From contig DASWHX010000010.1 of assembly GCA_036397995.1 (NCBI GenBank), forward strand, positions 1 through 23,112: a DNA stretch of 23,112 bases, in the 5' to 3' direction. The notes under the pieces were generated by a model that worked only from the letters and a program-made list of their open reading frames with translations, had not been told where the DNA came from and did no database searches. A program made the translations under genes and the position numbers. This document shows positions 1 to 5,966 of this stretch, piece by piece; the first letter of the stretch is position 1; every line of letters starts with the position of its first letter. The stretch is from DASWHX01 sp036397995. Lineage in GTDB: Bacteria > Bacteroidota > Bacteroidia > Cytophagales > Cyclobacteriaceae.

Positions 1-483
1 GCCGTGGGAACCATTGATTTTCCGAAGGTCTTTTGCCTACTTTTTGACCAGAAAAAGTAGGTGCCGCTCCGGCATGAGGAGAAGAGAACAAACGAGCAGC
101 GTATAATTGAGTATTGCCTTCGCAAGGTCTGCACACCCCGTCGAAAACTCAGTACCACGCGGCAGGTCCCTTACGAAGACCCCACGGTGACAGAAGTTTT
201 CTAACCCTGTTTCACCCCTTTGTGGTTTTACGGTACGAGTAATTCTTTTATTATAATAATACCATCCCTTCGGGATTAAACATTTTGATATTTTCCCCTC
301 CTTCCGAAACAACCTATTAAATGAAAACAGACTGCAAAAGGAGGGGTAGGGGTGGTTTCAGTAACATTCTAATCTCTGAAACCTCTACGCCCAGGCGGGG
401 TGGGCGGTTTTGCTTAACATTCTATCTCCGGGATTTGGATTTCGTGTTCAATATTCAACAATCTTTCACCCCTTCCGTGAAAT
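1..483. repeat. Gene-poor left end with nested inverted repeats
   Basis: No convincing gene lies here. The sequence is a series of inverted repeats: 36-45 with 52-61 (10 bp, 6-base loop), 295-303 with 338-346 (CCCCTCCTT/AAGGAGGGG), 354-361 with 376-383 (GGTTTCAG/CTGAAACC), 388-393 with 401-406 (CGCCCA/TGGGCG) and 464-469 with 477-482 (TTTCAC/GTGAAA). A 91-codon minus-strand open frame (312 to 37, TTG start) ends exactly in the first hairpin. It has low-complexity, non-domain-like content and I regard it as part of a dispersed element, not a gene. From memory, similar CCCCTCC/GGAGGGG and AAAAAGTAG-type hairpins recur between genes in Bacteroidota, but I could not check copy number. The last hairpin lies just past the MFS gene but has no T-run, so it is a poor terminator. 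Confidence 0.5.
36..61. repeat. Perfect 10-bp stem-loop
   Basis: CCTACTTTTT and AAAAAGTAGG flank the 6-base loop GACCAG. The stem is perfect. Its position at the end of a long repeat-like open frame suggests the edge of a dispersed intergenic element. It could instead act as a bidirectional terminator for a gene outside the window, since each strand ends its stem with a T/A run inside the stem rather than after it. Confidence 0.5.
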
Positions 484-500
484 CAGCGTAATTCGTTTAA

Positions 501-1694
501 TCAATGATTCTCATTTGTGCGAGAAACGTGAGGTAATTTTTGATGCCGGAATCGAATCAGAATAATAACAGCAACGAGCGCCAGCATAGCGCCTGACCAA
601 AATGTTTTTGCAAAGTTTGCCGGGTTGTTTCCATAAGCCCACCCCGAATATAAAGCTCCAAGGCCAATTCCGATTTCCAGGGCAATGTAGAGGGTAGACA
701 TGGCCCGGCCCCGGTGTTCATCGCTGGCTAAATCAATAGTCCAGGCGAAAATAGTGGGGGATGTCATGCCGGAAGCCTGACCAAAAAAAATCGCGGCAAT
801 GATAAAAGTAAAGTAGGTCCTGGTGAAGCCGAGCAAAATCATGGCTATCAGCAACATAATGAGCGCAATGAGTAAAACTACTCTCCTCCCGTATTTATCC
901 GAGGCTTTACCGGCAAAGATTCTCACTGCAATGGAGCTTAAAGTAAAATAGGTAAAGAAGATGCCTTTATTTTGCAGGCCAAGATGGGTGGAAAAGTCAG
1001 GGATTATGGTCAACACCATTCCGAAGCTAAAGGCAGAAAGAATCATTATGAGCGCGGGAAAATATACGTTTGGCTCCAATACTTCTCCGGGAGAAATTTT
1101 CAACAGGCTTAATGAAAATCGTTCCGTTTTTGGCAGTGACTCCTTCATTCCAAACAAAACCACCACAGATAATAGGCCAAGTACAGAGGAAACGTAGAAC
1201 ATAGTATTGAGCGAAAGATAAATTGCAATCGGACTGCCGATGGCCGGACCGGCAGCCATCCCGAGACTGAGAAAAACTCCCAGAATACCCAATGCTTCAC
1301 CACGTTTTTCCCTGGGAATGATATCGGCAATATAAGCGGCTGTTCCGGTTGGTTTAAATCCTGTGGCAAGCCCGTGAACAAGTCTCAATATAAAAAAGCC
1401 TGCAAGGCCGGTGAGAAATGGATACATCAAAGAAGAAACGGCGGCCATCAGTGACCCGAACACCATGACCGGAATTCTGCCAACTTTATCGGTGAGTTTG
1501 CCGCTGAAAGGCCGGGAAAGTCCTGCTGTAAGGGTAAACAGTGAAATGATGAGTCCTTTGTATTCCGCTCCACCTAATTGAGTAAGATACTCCGGCAGTT
1601 CTGGAATAATCATGTTAAAACTGCAGAAGAACAAAAAAGAACTTAGGCATAACAGCCAGAATTGCAGGTTAAATGTTTTTGGTGTTCTACTCAA
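501..1694 (-). CDS. MFS family multidrug-type transporter
   Basis: Inner-membrane major facilitator superfamily permease, 397 residues, about 12 hydrophobic helices. Motif A after helix 2 is clear (GKLTDKVGRIP, residues 65-75), a second half-copy (GKASDKYGRR) marks the start of the C-terminal half, and LGMAAGPAIG matches the antiporter motif C, which suggests proton-coupled efflux. The substrate cannot be read from sequence; the family exports drugs, sugars or metabolites. The start is TTG at 1692-1694, because an in-frame TAG lies four codons upstream and no ATG occurs before residue 28. An AGGA sits just upstream of the TTG. It follows prfB by 28 bases and is probably cotranscribed with it. 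The start lies in a 20/19-base tandem duplication. Confidence 0.9.
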   Translation of the reverse strand: MSRTPKTFNLQFWLLCLSSFLFFCSFNMIIPELPEYLTQLGGAEYKGLIISLFTLTAGLSRPFSGKLTDKVGRIPVMVFGSLMAAVSSLMYPFLTGLAGFFILRLVHGLATGFKPTGTAAYIADIIPREKRGEALGILGVFLSLGMAAGPAIGSPIAIYLSLNTMFYVSSVLGLLSVVVLFGMKESLPKTERFSLSLLKISPGEVLEPNVYFPALIMILSAFSFGMVLTIIPDFSTHLGLQNKGIFFTYFTLSSIAVRIFAGKASDKYGRRVVLLIALIMLLIAMILLGFTRTYFTFIIAAIFFGQASGMTSPTIFAWTIDLASDEHRGRAMSTLYIALEIGIGLGALYSGWAYGNNPANFAKTFWSGAMLALVAVIILIRFRHQKLPHVSRTNENH

Positions 1695-1722
1695 TTCCTG
1701 AAAGTTCTACTCAATCCTGAAA
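1684..1722 (-). repeat. Tandem 20/19-base duplication at the MFS start
   Basis: Copy 1 (1684-1703) and copy 2 (1704-1722) differ only by one T. On the minus strand each copy reads TTTCAGGA(A)TTGAGTAGAAC, i.e. an AGGA ribosome-binding-like sequence and a TTG codon. The copy 1 TTG starts the MFS gene. The copy 2 TTG opens a 7-codon frame whose TGA (1691-1693) overlaps that start as TTGA. Confidence 0.8.
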
Positions 1723-2800
1723 TTAATTTTGCATCAGATACGCTTTTATAAAATCATCCAGATCACCATTCAATACATTCAATGGATCACTGCGTTCAAT
1801 TCCTGTCCTGTTATCTTTTACAAGTTTATAGGGATGCAAAACGTAATTTCTTATCTGGGATCCGAAATCAATTTTCTTCTTGGAACTTTCGACTTTATCT
1901 CTTTCGGCATTTTTTTTGTCAATTTCAATCTGATATAGGCGCGACTTCAAAAGATTCAATGCTTTTTCTTTATTCTGATGTTGCGATCTCTCCTGCTGGC
2001 ATTCTATTATCAATCCTGAAGGCGCATGCTTTAACCTGACTGCAGTTTCTACCTTGTTCACATTTTGTCCGCCGGCACCACCGGCCCGAAATGTATCCCA
2101 GGTGATATCCGCAGGATTTATTTCAATATTTATGGTTTCATCGACAACAGGATAAACAAAAACGGATGCAAAAGACGTGTGCCTCCTGGCGCCGGAATCA
2201 AAAGGGCTGATTCTTACCAGCCTGTGCACGCCAATTTCAGACTTTAAATATCCGTAGGCGAATTCCCCTGACACTTCAATGGCAGCAGATTTGATTCCTG
2301 CTGTTTCGCCAGGTTGATAATAGATTTGCTTTACCTTGTATCCGCTTTTTTCCCCCCACATAATATACATCCGGAGGAGCATGTCTGCCCAGTCCTGACT
2401 CTCCGTTCCACCCGCTCCGGGATTGATTTCCACTACCGCATCTAATTGATCTTCTTCACCACTAAGCATCTTTTTGAATTCCAAATCTTCCAATGCTTTC
2501 AGCACCTTTTCATATTCCGCATCCATTTCAGAATCCTGGATTTCACCTTCCTGGTAGAACTCATTAAGGGTCAGCATATCCTGAAAATCCTTATCAAGTT
2601 GTTCAAAACTGTTTGTCCAGACTTTCTTTGATTTTATTTCCCTCAGGATGGCTTCTCCTTTTTTAGGATCGTTCCAGAAACCGGGTTGGGTGGTTAGTTC
2701 TTCTTCGGAGGCTATTTCCTTTTTCTTATTATCGTAGTCAAAGGTACCTCCTCAAGGAGGTTACCCGTTCCTTTAAATCTTTTAGTTGTTCGTTTGTCAT
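1723..2800 (-). CDS. prfB: Peptide chain release factor 2 (programmed frameshift)
   Basis: RF2 recognises UGA and UAA in the ribosomal A site and releases the finished peptide. The coding sequence is join-like: 20 codons from ATG 2798-2800 to CTT 2741-2743, then an in-frame TGA (2738-2740) bypassed by a +1 shift, then 338 codons to TAA at 1723-1725, giving about 358 residues, a normal RF2 length. Residues after the shift read LDYDNKKKE, matching the family. SPF (about 198-200) is the RF2 stop-codon-reading tripeptide, and GGQ (about 243-245, in GAGGQNVNKVE) enters the peptidyl transferase centre. The 284-residue frame starting at ATG 2577 is only the main part of the protein, not an independent start. 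It lies 44 bases after the small exported-protein gene and before the MFS gene. Confidence 0.96.
2737..2752 (-). promoter_or_regulatory. prfB +1 programmed frameshift site
   Basis: The minus strand reads AGGAGG TAC CTT TGA C. This matches the classical prfB signal: an internal Shine-Dalgarno (AGGAGG, 2747-2752) three bases before the slippery CTT, followed by in-frame TGA C. When RF2 is scarce the ribosome pauses at TGA and slips +1 to read GAC, so RF2 autoregulates its own synthesis. The internal Shine-Dalgarno is a perfect AGGAGG, whereas the E. coli site has AGGGGG. Confidence 0.96.
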
Positions 2801-2844
2801 GTTCCGGAATTGAAGCGCAAATGTTATAAAATGAAGGTACTTTA

Positions 2845-3336
2845 TCAAATATCCACAACCCTTAATCGCCAGTTTTTTGTAAGTTTTTTGATGTCTGATT
2901 TCACAAACATCAACAGAAACCCGGTACCTGCCAATGCTCCCGATGCTATTGTAACTCCTTTATTGAGACTTGCTTCATTTCCGGATACCACTGTTTCATT
3001 AAATAAATCTCCTAAAAACAAAACCACTCCCGCTACTATTAAGGTAACAGGATAACCCCTTGCACTGATTCGTCTTGTCCGGGTGTCATTGATATTAATA
3101 GCATTAATGTTTTCAATGGGAAAAAAAGCGTAGTCAAAAACAATTATACTATCTGCTAAATCCGCAATGGTTCCCGTTCGGAAGAAATCCTCCCCATTTA
3201 GGCGGTAATTGATTTCACTGCCAATGTAATACTCCATCCGTTTCCTGGTCCCCAGCTTTTCTAAAACCAGATATTTTTGGGCAATTGCTTCTTCAGTAAG
3301 CAGCAAAAAGATTCCCACAAACAATATTTTTTTCAT
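2845..3336 (-). CDS. Exported/membrane protein of unknown function
   Basis: 163 residues, not assigned to a named family. It has an N-terminal signal peptide (MKKILFVGIFLLLTEEAIAQ, cleavage probably after AIA or AIAQ). A charged and aromatic middle part follows (YYIGSEINYRLNGEDFF, then a LADSIIVFDYAFFPIENINAI stretch), which resembles small beta-rich folds that Bacteroidota proteins use before a membrane segment. One or two hydrophobic segments follow (around residues 97-110 and 131-146), and the tail is basic. ATG at 3334-3336 is the natural start. The start codon sits only 6 bases after the T-run of a terminator-like hairpin, and the gene is followed closely by prfB. No function is claimed. 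Confidence 0.75.
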   Translation of the reverse strand: MKKILFVGIFLLLTEEAIAQKYLVLEKLGTRKRMEYYIGSEINYRLNGEDFFRTGTIADLADSIIVFDYAFFPIENINAININDTRTRRISARGYPVTLIVAGVVLFLGDLFNETVVSGNEASLNKGVTIASGALAGTGFLLMFVKSDIKKLTKNWRLRVVDI

Positions 3337-3342
3337 GAGTAT

Positions 3343-3376
3343 AAAAAACCACCCGTAAAAGCTTTTAGCAGGCGGT
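3343..3376 (-). terminator. Rho-independent terminator after ilvE
   Basis: On the minus strand ACCGCCTG pairs with CGGGTGGT (two G-T wobbles), an inner AAAA/TTTT arm extends the stem past a small bulge, and TTTTTT (3343-3348) follows. It lies about 25 bases after the ilvE stop. It also lies immediately before the next ATG, so it could act in the leader of that gene. Confidence 0.75.
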
Positions 3377-3401
3377 CCTTTTCAAAAAAATCGTTGTTGA
3401 A

Positions 3402-4466
3402 TTAAACCTTGTATACCCAGTTAAATTTATCTTCACCTTTCCCGTAGCGGATTTCATTTAAAGCATCAAGCAAGCGGATCGAGAATTCTCTTTTTCCCAA
3501 GGGGGGGAGTCCAAAATCTTCTTCCTCATACCCAATCGATTCAATATGCGCGATAGTAGCCGCAGTGCCTGCTCCGAATGCTTCTTTCAGATCACCATTT
3601 CTGGCTGCATCAATAACTTCCTTAACCGAAACTTTTCTTTCTTCCACTTTTAATCCCCAGTCTCTTGCCAGTGTAAGTACACTGTTTCTGGTGACTCCGG
3701 CAAGTATTGATTCACTCAGTTGGGGAGTGACCAAGGTGTCACCAATAACAAACATCACATTCATTGTTCCTGCTTCTTCAATGTATTGGTGATCCCGGCC
3801 GTCAGTCCAGATCAGCTGATGATATCCTTTTTCCTGGGCCAACTTCGCAGGGTATAAAGACCTGGCATAATTTCCGGAGGTTTTGGCAAACCCGGTTCCG
3901 CCCTGGGCCGCACGTGTATATTTGGTTTCGATTTTTACCTTAACCGGTGTTGCATAGTAGGCACCTACCGGACAGGTAATGATCATGAATTTGAAGGTTG
4001 CGGAGGGTTTCACTCCTATATATTCATCTGTAGCAAAAATAAAAGGACGAATATACAATGATGTTCCGGGCTTTTCCGGTACCCATTGTTTATCAAGACG
4101 TAGTAGTTCTGTTAAACCACCCATAAAAATTTCTTCTGAAACTTTGGGTATGCACATTCTTTCCGCGGAAATATTTATGCGCTTGAAATTATCCAGGGGT
4201 CTGAAAATCAAAACATCACCACCCGGGCTTTTATACGCTTTTAATCCTTCAAAAATTGCCTGGCCATAGTGGAGCGTAGCATTTGCAGGAGTTATTCGCA
4301 GATAGTCATAGGGTGAGATTCTGAAATCCTGCCATTTCCCGTCTTTGTAATCAGCCAGGAACATATGATCAGAGTAGATTTTGGCAAACTGAATGTTGTC
4401 AAAATCAATTTCACTGATTCTCGAATTTTTGGTTTCCGTAATAATCAAATCCAATGTTTCGATCAT
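3402..4466 (-). CDS. ilvE: Branched-chain amino acid aminotransferase
   Basis: PLP-dependent fold-type IV transaminase catalysing the last step of Leu, Ile and Val synthesis (and the first of their breakdown) with glutamate/2-oxoglutarate; cytoplasmic. 354 residues, the length of the long mammalian-type BCAT group. Lys195 in GGTGFAKTSGNYARS is the expected Schiff-base lysine, EEAGTMN (about 230-236) and LAGVTRNSV (phosphate-binding, after the catalytic part) are conserved, and HYGQAIFEGLKAY (about 67-79) is the N-terminal family signature. ATG at 4464-4466 is the first plausible start. It follows the cobalamin adenosyltransferase gene by 67 bases and is closed by a terminator. No T-box or leader peptide was seen. 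Confidence 0.95.
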   Translation of the reverse strand: MIETLDLIITETKNSRISEIDFDNIQFAKIYSDHMFLADYKDGKWQDFRISPYDYLRITPANATLHYGQAIFEGLKAYKSPGGDVLIFRPLDNFKRINISAERMCIPKVSEEIFMGGLTELLRLDKQWVPEKPGTSLYIRPFIFATDEYIGVKPSATFKFMIITCPVGAYYATPVKVKIETKYTRAAQGGTGFAKTSGNYARSLYPAKLAQEKGYHQLIWTDGRDHQYIEEAGTMNVMFVIGDTLVTPQLSESILAGVTRNSVLTLARDWGLKVEERKVSVKEVIDAARNGDLKEAFGAGTAATIAHIESIGYEEEDFGLPPLGKREFSIRLLDALNEIRYGKGEDKFNWVYKV

Positions 4467-4533
4467 GATATTTGGTTTAACGTGATGAAAATAAATTTTT
4501 ATTAATATAACAATTTTCGTGGGATTTTGAAGC

Positions 4534-5079
4534 CTATTTTTTAGGCATCCACGGTGTTTCTGTAATAATTAATTCATTTGCATTTTTACGGGATAAAACA
4601 AACAGGAAATCTGAAAGCCTGTTTACGTATTTAATGATTACCGGATCAACCTTTTCTTCCGAATTTAATTTGATTATCCACCTTTCTGCGCGCCGGCAAA
4701 CCGACCTGGCGATGTGTGCAATTGAAACGGAAACATGTCCGCCAGGGAGAACAAAATTTTTCATTTCCGGCAAAGACTTATCCATTTCATCTATCAATTG
4801 TTCAAGGTATTCGACATCTTGTTCGCTTATTTCGGGAAGTTGAATCTTGGTTCCAGGCTCAACGGCGAGATGAGACCCTATCACAAAGAGACAATTCTGG
4901 ATTTTCTTAATACTTTCAATCCGGCCCTTGTTTACCTCCTGATCCCCTACCAGCCCCAGATGCGAATTCAACTCATCAACAGTTCCATAGGCATGAATAC
5001 GGATATGAGACTTAGGTACTTTTGAACCACCAAGCAATGATGTTTCACCGGCATCACCGGTTTTGGTATAAATCTTCAT
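4534..5079 (-). CDS. PduO-type cob(I)alamin adenosyltransferase
   Basis: Transfers the 5'-deoxyadenosyl group of ATP to cob(I)alamin to form coenzyme B12; cytoplasmic trimer. 181 residues, normal for the PduO/MMAB type. Conserved parts: the N-terminal ATP loop KTGDAGETSLLGG (6-18), AYGTVDELNSHLG (30-42), the ATP/cobalamin motif ARSVCRRAER (124-133) and NRLSDFLFVLSR (153-164). ATG at 5077-5079 starts 5 bases after the ABC ATPase stop, so the two are surely cotranscribed. No cobalamin riboswitch was recognised nearby and no other B12 gene is in the window, so a role in serving B12 enzymes (for example methylmalonyl-CoA mutase or class II ribonucleotide reductase) is inference. Confidence 0.93.
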   Translation of the reverse strand: MKIYTKTGDAGETSLLGGSKVPKSHIRIHAYGTVDELNSHLGLVGDQEVNKGRIESIKKIQNCLFVIGSHLAVEPGTKIQLPEISEQDVEYLEQLIDEMDKSLPEMKNFVLPGGHVSVSIAHIARSVCRRAERWIIKLNSEEKVDPVIIKYVNRLSDFLFVLSRKNANELIITETPWMPKK

Positions 5080-5084
5080 TTTAA

Positions 5085-5804
5085 TTACACACCCATTTTG
5101 GCTTTTGGCCTTCGAATGTCCGTGTTCCTTTCGTCTGATTCAACCAGACCATCCCTGAGTTTAACGATCCTGTGTGCATAGTGAGCAATATCATCTTCAT
5201 GGGTTACCATAATGATAGTATTACCTGTATCATGCAAATGCTGAAACAGGTCCATAATATCATAGGAGGTTTTTGAATCCAGGTTTCCAGTAGGCTCATC
5301 AGCAAGGATTATACTGGGGTCATTAACAAGAGCCCTGGCTATGGCAACCCTTTGTCGCTGACCACCGGAAAGCTCATTGGGTTTATGTTTTGCCCTGTCT
5401 CCCAAGCCAACATCTGTTAATGTCTGCATTGCTTTTTCATTACGATCTGATTTTCCATACCCGGCATAAATAAGCGGAAGGGCGACATTTTCCAACGATG
5501 TTGCCCTCGGTAACAAATTGAAAGTCTGGAAAACGAATCCAATCTCTTTATTCCTTATTTCGGCAAGTTCATTTTCTGTAAGATCACTGACATCATGCCC
5601 ATTTAGAATATAGGTGCCAGACGATGGAGTGTCCAGGCAGCCAATTATATTCATCAGGGTTGATTTACCGGATCCGGAGGGACCCATAAAAGCAACATAC
5701 TCTCCTTTGTCTATTGATATCGTGATGGAATTGAGCGCTCGAATGGTTTCACTTCCCATTTGATATATCCTTGAAATTTCCTTCGTGTTTATTACCTGAG
5801 GCAT
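5085..5804 (-). CDS. ABC transporter ATP-binding protein, LolD/MacB type
   Basis: 239-residue ATPase of the LolD/MacB/FtsE group that drives FtsX-like permeases. Walker A GPSGSGKST (41-49), Q-loop Gln93, signature LSGGQ (145-149), Walker B IILADE (165-170) with D-loop NLDS, and H-loop His202 are all intact. The C-terminal tail is short and basic. I chose ATG at 5802-5804; a TTG two codons upstream is possible but less likely. No permease gene is adjacent: upstream is a TPR protein, downstream a cobalamin adenosyltransferase 5 bases away. A good promoter lies upstream. Lipoprotein release, peptide export or cell-envelope stress functions are known for the group; the partner here is unknown. 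Confidence 0.92.
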   Translation of the reverse strand: MPQVINTKEISRIYQMGSETIRALNSITISIDKGEYVAFMGPSGSGKSTLMNIIGCLDTPSSGTYILNGHDVSDLTENELAEIRNKEIGFVFQTFNLLPRATSLENVALPLIYAGYGKSDRNEKAMQTLTDVGLGDRAKHKPNELSGGQRQRVAIARALVNDPSIILADEPTGNLDSKTSYDIMDLFQHLHDTGNTIIMVTHEDDIAHYAHRIVKLRDGLVESDERNTDIRRPKAKMGV

Positions 5805-5824
5805 CTGCAATAATATTTGTTAGT

Positions 5825-5857
5825 CAAAATTAAATTAATCTCTTAAATCTACTCAAA
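5825..5857 (-). promoter_or_regulatory. Bacteroidota-type promoter of the ABC ATPase operon
   Basis: On the minus strand TTTG (5854-5857) is followed by 21 bases and TAATTTTG (5825-5832). This fits the Bacteroidota consensus TTTG or TTG / N17-23 / TAnnTTTG, and would start transcription about 10-15 bases before ATG 5804. It explains expression of the ATPase, adenosyltransferase and ilvE as one unit ended by the terminator at 3343-3376. Confidence 0.65.
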
Positions 5858-5966
5858 AATCGATGGTTGCCACATAAATGACTATTTAAACTACTTGAAC
5901 GGACGTTATCCCCTTTCAGTTGTGCAATAATAGGGCTGAAACACGATAATTTTATTTAGCTTCAGG

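Noticed and set aside
37..312. 91-residue minus-strand open frame
   Set aside because: It begins with TTG, has no domain or signal, and ends in a hairpin of a repeat-rich region; more likely part of a dispersed element than a gene.
961..1381. Open frames within the MFS gene on both strands
   Set aside because: They overlap a clear 12-helix transporter and have no family features.
1723..2577. Release factor 2 starting at ATG 2577
   Set aside because: The reading frame is open back to 2739 and a classical frameshift site plus ATG 2800 restore a full-length RF2.
4467..4533. Cobalamin or amino-acid riboswitch before ilvE
   Set aside because: The 67-base gap is too short and shows no conserved riboswitch core.
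4501..4560. Hairpin GCCTA-AAAAA-TAGGC at the end of the adenosyltransferase gene as a terminator
   Set aside because: The stem is 5 bp, includes the stop codon and has no T-run.
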